NCBI GenBank assembly: GCA_964631725.1 | Contig: CAZVYX010000001.1 | Location: 1-64,000 of the forward strand | Source of the DNA: GCA-2731375 sp964631725 | GTDB lineage: Bacteria; Pseudomonadota; Alphaproteobacteria; GCA-2731375 | Length of the DNA stretch: 64,000 nt | Direction of reading: 5' to 3' | In this document: piece by piece, positions 60,214-64,000 of the stretch | How the letters are laid out: the number at the start of each line of letters is the position of its first letter | How positions within the stretch are numbered: the first letter of the stretch is position 1 | Position numbers and translations under genes: made by a program | Notes under the pieces: generated by a model | The model's input: only the letters and a program-made list of their open reading frames with translations | Told to the model about the DNA's origin: nothing | Database searches by the model: none

Positions 60214-60891
60214 ATGCCACACTTCACACGCCGATCACTCTTGCTTGGTGGAAGCAGCCTACTGTTGGGCGGCTGCGTTACATCTCCCATTATCGGCAAT
60301 GCCTTCGATGTGGCAAAAGCCCAGGTTTTTGGTCACCCCGATCTGCCGCTTCGGCGTAGTACCATCGCCAAACTACCATATGCATCCATGACCGCAAGGG
60401 TTGGTGAGGGCCCCCAGGCCCTGTTGCTGCTGGCCCGTAGCCAGGGCCGTGAGCAGCACTGGATATCCGGCCTCGACCGCTCCGTTCTGGCCTTGCGGGG
60501 TGGCCGCGTTGTAAAGACCTTCGGCTTCCCGGAAAACCTCAAGAATACCCGCGCCGACAAGATCGATCCGGTCGACCGCCGGCTGCACAGCCTGGACAAG
60601 CAGACCGGGCCGCTGCAACATACCCGCTACATCGACCTCGATCAGGGACCCCATTACGGCCTGGTGGTGGATTCAACATTCGAAAGTCTCGGACACCGAA
60701 AGGTCCGAATCGTCGAGCTCGACTTCGAAACCATCCTGGTGCGCGAGAAAAACCTCGTCCGAACCCTGAACTGGAGCTTCGAAAACCTATACTGGGTCGA
60801 TCCCGCCGACGGCTTCGTATGGAAATCAATACAAACAATCGCAAGAAGCTTCCCACCAGTACAGTTCCAGATACTAAAACCCCCAGCGTAG
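60214..60891 (+). CDS. yjbF: YjbF/GfcB-like lipoprotein
   Basis: 225 residues. A lipoprotein signal ends L-L-L-G-G-C with C21 as the lipidation site. The mature domain (Y-A-S-M-T-A-R-V-G-E-G, then R-V-V-K-T-F-G-F-P-E-N-L and F-V-W-K-S-I-Q) follows the YjbF/GfcB family. It functions with YjbH and the exporter in exopolysaccharide or group 4 capsule production. ATG 60211 is one codon earlier and equally plausible. The neighbouring SLBB gene is divergent. Confidence 0.85.
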   Translation: MPHFTRRSLLLGGSSLLLGGCVTSPIIGNAFDVAKAQVFGHPDLPLRRSTIAKLPYASMTARVGEGPQALLLLARSQGREQHWISGLDRSVLALRGGRVVKTFGFPENLKNTRADKIDPVDRRLHSLDKQTGPLQHTRYIDLDQGPHYGLVVDSTFESLGHRKVRIVELDFETILVREKNLVRTLNWSFENLYWVDPADGFVWKSIQTIARSFPPVQFQILKPPA

Positions 60892-61328
60892 GAAACGGCG
60901 AAGAGCGGCTTTCCGAACGGTTGCTTGGCTAGAGGCCGCTGCCGTTTGAAGCAGCGGCGGCAGGATGATCAGCGGTGGCGACGGATACGCCAAGATGCGG
61001 GGACGGAATAGACGTTGTCATGGGGCACTCGCAGGAGCCGGCAAAGGACAGCGCGGCGCCGCGGGACAAGGCCGGGGGGGGCTTTCGCATGAATGAAGTT
61101 ACACGGCAGACACTTGCAATTTGTCGCGGCGCGGGCGTTGGCAAAGACGGACATTGAACCTTGGGTCGTGGTATGAATTCGTATATACCAGTTGCAAGCC
61201 GCGTGGTGACCCTGCCGCGCAGTGGCTTGCGATACCAAGTATGCTGTCAGGATTGAGGGAACGTCATGATTCGGGTGAAGCGAAACCGTGCCAACATCTG
61301 TCGTCGACCAAGAGCCGAGTAAGCGGCC
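60892..61328. other. 437-base intergenic region with gene remnant
   Basis: No intact gene is seen. It holds an 8-base-pair stem (GCCGCTGC/GCAGCGGC, 60936-60943 and 60952-60959) that may end the yjbF transcript, and the glycosyltransferase remnant. The last 170 bases are mixed, without clear promoter boxes, and lead to the Wzz-like gene. Confidence 0.5.
60948..61010 (+). pseudogene. glycosyltransferase (GT4) fragment with stop codon
   Basis: The plus strand reads F-E-A-A-A-A-G-stop-S-A-V-A-T-D-T-P-R-C-G-D-G-I. This parallels the GT4 C-terminal motif of the gene at 52721 (E-A-A-A-A-G-R-P-V-V-A-T-D-T-P-G-C). The in-frame TGA and lack of flanking domain mark it as a decayed remnant. The match is short, so chance is possible. 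Confidence 0.45.
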
Positions 61329-62291
61329 ATGTCGGGGGCAACATCGGAAAATACCGGGAGTGGAACCGTGTCGGACCAGCCAGCGCAGCAAGAAGGTTTG
61401 TTTGATCTACGCATCCTTGCCCGTGAATTGTGGCGTTGGAAATGGATAGTGCTCTTGGCTGCATTGGTTGGCGCGGCAAAAGGCATAAATGACGCCCGCA
61501 ATTTTTCACCCAGCTACGAAGCACAAATGATTGTCGCGCCATCGGCCGGGGAAGGCATTGGTGTCCCCGCGACAAGAGGCGGTGGTTTGCTTGGGGCGGC
61601 CCGATCGTTCGGAATCATCCCTGGGGGGTCTGTCGGACCAACGTCTTTCGACTATTTTAAACAAGTTCTCGGATCACGGAGGCTAGCGGTTGTCCTGCAG
61701 GAAAAGCATGGATTACTTCAGAAAGCCTTTAAGGGAAGTTGGGATGAAACGAACCAAACCTGGATTGAGCCGCAAATTGACGAAACTTCCATCCGCCAGC
61801 GGCTCAGGCGGTTCTTTCATTTCAACCCGCCTCTGGTTCCTGATCTTGGCCAATTGGCGAAATACATCGACGGCGCCGTAAATGTCGATCCACTCGAGAA
61901 CACACCGTTTTTCAAGATTAGCGTGGTGCATGCCGACCGGGATTTTGCGCTGTATCTTCTCAGGACAGTACCCATGGAAGCAGATGAACTACTCGCGGCA
62001 CAGTCTCGGAGAAAACAGGCGCGAAACAAGAGGTATATTCAAGCACAACTTGAAAAAGCCGAGCTGGCTGAAGTTCGTACCACCCTTCTTGCAGTGTTGA
62101 TGGGTCTTGAGCAAAAGGCCATGCTGGCAAATTCAGAGCCGCCACACATGATTAGGGTGCTTGAGAAGCCTTGGGTCCCATCCCAACCCAAGGAACCGAA
62201 GTTGGCGAGGACTATTGGCGAGCCCACGGCAGTAGCGGTTATCTTCAGTTTGGTTATCTTGACCCTCTTCATCTCGTTCAGATTTGAATAG
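61329..62291 (+). CDS. Wzz-like chain-length determinant protein
   Basis: 320 residues. Transmembrane segments at about 37-50 (W-K-W-I-V-L-L-A-A-L-V-G) and about 300-316 (A-V-A-V-I-F-S-L-V-I-L) bracket a periplasmic region with coiled-coil potential near 225-250. A P-x-x-P-K-E-P-K motif lies just before the second helix (P-S-Q-P-K-E-P-K). This is Wzz topology, setting polysaccharide chain length with a Wzy polymerase. No tyrosine-kinase domain is fused. Confidence 0.8.
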   Translation: MSGATSENTGSGTVSDQPAQQEGLFDLRILARELWRWKWIVLLAALVGAAKGINDARNFSPSYEAQMIVAPSAGEGIGVPATRGGGLLGAARSFGIIPGGSVGPTSFDYFKQVLGSRRLAVVLQEKHGLLQKAFKGSWDETNQTWIEPQIDETSIRQRLRRFFHFNPPLVPDLGQLAKYIDGAVNVDPLENTPFFKISVVHADRDFALYLLRTVPMEADELLAAQSRRKQARNKRYIQAQLEKAELAEVRTTLLAVLMGLEQKAMLANSEPPHMIRVLEKPWVPSQPKEPKLARTIGEPTAVAVIFSLVILTLFISFRFE

Positions 62292-62329
62292 CCAGGCGGG
62301 TCTCGCAGAGCACACGAAATGAGCGTGCC

Positions 62330-63472
62330 GTGAGCAAGAATCGCATCACAGTTGCTTGGGGCGTTTTCTTCGTCTTTCTATATTTCTATCGTTGCGGGAT
62401 GGCGGTCCTTGGTGAATTGGTGGTTGCCAGACTGACCGAATTGGGCGATGCCGACCAATATCAGCGGAGTGTCTTTACGATTTTGGAATTGACGCAGGTT
62501 TTCAGCGTCGGGGAGATTTTTGATTTAGGGCGGGTATATTCAACGAGGTTGGCCGAATCTCTCGGCGCGGTCTTTCATTTGCTTTTTTTCGGTAATGCAA
62601 TTTTCATTGATATCGGCTTTCAAACCATCGCTTTCATAGGTATCTTAAAGGTTCTCTTGGCTGTTGATGGTGCGACGCGGCGTTATCTAGCCGCGTTAAT
62701 CGTGATGCCGTCATTTAACCTATGGTCGTCAATCGCCACGAAGGAATCCTTGATTGTATTTTTCGTGGGAACTCTTTGCGCCTACTTTATTAGGCTCTAC
62801 CAAAACAGAGTGAGATTTGGCCCGCTCGAAGTGCTGAGTGCTATCGGGATCTTTATCTTTAAGGTGCACTATGTACCGGCGATCCTAGGGATTTACCTAT
62901 TCATCATGTTCGGTCAACGGGTCAAGCAAAAAGCGGCTTTTGTCCTTGGAGCTGGTCTTTTTTCACTAATACCACTCTACTTATTGAGGGACAAAATTGA
63001 TTCCATGGCATTTAGAATTGCTCCGCATTTCTTGGGCTATGGCAGTTCACGTGAAATGTATTGGACTGAACAATACGACGTTTTCTTCAAAGCGCCCTAT
63101 GGTATGTTCCAGGGGTTTTTCGGCCCAACCCTTGAGGAAAGCGTCTCTGGTCCCTTGCAAATGGCATCGTTTCTGGAGAGTGCCATTATCGTCGGCATCA
63201 TGCTTCTGATCTTGCTGCGTAACATCCGTGAATTGCCGGTGTTCAGTTTCTTTGTCGGCACTATTTCGCTGGGCTGGTTATTATTTGCCTGCTATCCGCT
63301 TGGGATATTGAATGGGGGTTCAGCAGTGCGGTATCGCACCGGCCATCTCATTTTGGTATTTTTTATTTTTGCGATCATTTTTTCGCGGGACCGCTACGTT
63401 CTCTGGCGCGAGCGAAGTGGCGGGCATGACCGTGATGCGACAACAAATCAGCCTGCGACCGCAGGCACTTGA
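62330..63472 (+). CDS. multi-spanning membrane protein, Wzy/EpsG-like polymerase candidate
   Basis: 380 residues with about ten hydrophobic segments, no soluble domain and no strong family match. The first start is GTG at 62330; the ATG at 62318 terminates after four codons. It sits right after the Wzz-like gene, where a Wzy polymerase is expected. The coding sequence is noticeably more AT-rich than the genes before 60 kb. Assignment rests on topology and context. Confidence 0.6.
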   Translation: MSKNRITVAWGVFFVFLYFYRCGMAVLGELVVARLTELGDADQYQRSVFTILELTQVFSVGEIFDLGRVYSTRLAESLGAVFHLLFFGNAIFIDIGFQTIAFIGILKVLLAVDGATRRYLAALIVMPSFNLWSSIATKESLIVFFVGTLCAYFIRLYQNRVRFGPLEVLSAIGIFIFKVHYVPAILGIYLFIMFGQRVKQKAAFVLGAGLFSLIPLYLLRDKIDSMAFRIAPHFLGYGSSREMYWTEQYDVFFKAPYGMFQGFFGPTLEESVSGPLQMASFLESAIIVGIMLLILLRNIRELPVFSFFVGTISLGWLLFACYPLGILNGGSAVRYRTGHLILVFFIFAIIFSRDRYVLWRERSGGHDRDATTNQPATAGT

Positions 63473-63539
63473 AAGAGTGGAAGAATTGCGGCAAGAGCCA
63501 TGATCGCCTTTTCCTCTTAGGTTCAATGAAAGCAAGTAA

Positions 63540-64000
63540 TGTTACGACTGGGCGGCAAACTCTTTCCTTTGCATCTGGCGATGGCGTTCTTGATCGCGGC
63601 TGTTTCACGGACTGCCTTGTTTTTCGGGTCTATGCTCGTACCAGTTCCAAACGAGGCAGGCCTGCCGATTTCACCTCTTACGGCAAATACGGCGTTGGAT
63701 TTGGCCTATTATCAGTGGGCTCGGGAGATGTACTTTGGCGAAGCGCATATGATCGTTGATCATTTCGTACGCTTTTTCTCTGGAAACCTGAACGGAAATT
63801 TTTTTCTACCTGGACCGCTTTTTCCGAGTGTTCTGCATATCTTTGACTATGGCGACGGCAATACTCTTTTGCTTTCCGCATTCTATTTATTGTTGAGTAC
63901 GGCCCTGGTGGCAATTTGGCTCTGGTGGTTCAATCGAAACGGTGCCGCACCTATTTGGCTTTACTTGTTTGCCCTCTTGCCGACGCCTTATTGGTTCATG
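63540..64000 (+). CDS. membrane protein, partial (runs off the window end)
   Basis: Open from the ATG at 63540 to the window end, 153 codons so far; an in-frame TGA at 63528 precedes it. It begins M-L-R-L-G-G-K-L-F-P-L-H-L and has three or more hydrophobic segments, with A-R-E-M-Y-F-G-E-A-H between the first two. This layout suits polysaccharide glycosyltransferase or polymerase membrane proteins, but no family motif is visible in the portion present. Confidence 0.55.

Noticed and set aside
1..64000. tRNA, rRNA, CRISPR, insertion sequence or prophage elements
   Set aside because: No cloverleaf, spaced repeat array, transposase or phage structural gene was seen by eye; short RNAs could still be missed.

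Overview
The window looks like a chromosomal segment of a high-GC alphaproteobacterium, probably a Rhodospirillales-type marine or aquatic lineage. The reasons are the dense, GC-rich coding, the many catabolic CoA and LLM-flavin genes, two short alphaproteobacterial-type PAS proteins, NnrS, and a YjbH/YjbF/SLBB exopolysaccharide export set. The taxon is inferred from gene content only. No rRNA, tRNA, CRISPR array, insertion sequence or prophage was recognised.

Layout. 0-2.3 kb: YdjM-like membrane hydrolase, a GST and a VOC protein. 2.4-10.2 kb (all minus): a run in transcription order 2-hydroxyacid dehydrogenase, heparinase II/III-like lyase, HAD phosphatase, then phnD-phnC-phnE-phnE (phosphonate/phosphite-type ABC importer). 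10.2-12.5 kb: N-carbamoyl-D-amino-acid hydrolase, hydantoin/Asp-Glu racemase, GST. 12.5-20.5 kb: PAS protein, two LLM oxidoreductases, MBL hydrolase, ICMT-like methyltransferase, MFS, NnrS, class III CoA transferase. 20.5-27.5 kb: M23 peptidase-like protein, PhyH dioxygenase, two acyl-CoA ligases, PAS protein, LLM enzyme. 27.7-31.8 kb: hyuA-hyuB. 32-44.7 kb: O-methyltransferase, two uncharacterised genes, a Cys-less thiolase with its DUF35 partner, a small HTH/YaiI operon, a FAD oxidoreductase, a selenoprotein candidate with an ATC-hydrolase gene upstream in the same operon, a degenerate cyclase-like membrane protein, a second Cys-less thiolase and a fourth LLM enzyme. 44.9-48.3 kb: a five-PAS hybrid histidine kinase. 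48.3-52.5 kb: branched-chain 2-oxoacid dehydrogenase E1alpha-E1beta-E2 and an enoyl-CoA hydratase. 52.7-64 kb: surface polysaccharide locus (GT4, YjbH with an internal repeat block, large SLBB exporter, YjbF lipoprotein, Wzz-like, Wzy-like, and a membrane protein cut by the window end).

The most notable object is at 39075-40796 (minus). Conceptual translation stops at an in-frame TGA (40475-40473), but the frame is open for another 466 codons. The TGA lies in a G-N-G-G-[TGA]-G-T-C context, which matches the UGSC-type selenoprotein motif. I read it as one 573-residue selenocysteine protein that a standard gene caller would split into two genes. The L-2-amino-thiazoline-4-carboxylate hydrolase-like gene lies directly upstream on the same strand, which suggests chemistry on sulfur (or selenium) amino-acid derivatives.

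How the genes work together: much of 10-52 kb reads as accessory catabolism. It covers carbamoyl and hydantoin compounds, CoA-activated acids with retro-aldolase and hydratase steps, flavin monooxygenases of the LLM fold, branched-chain acids, and phosphonate or phosphite import. From about 61 kb onward the DNA becomes visibly more AT-rich and is devoted to polysaccharide polymerisation, typical of exchangeable capsule/EPS loci. A decayed glycosyltransferase fragment near 60.95 kb supports past turnover there.
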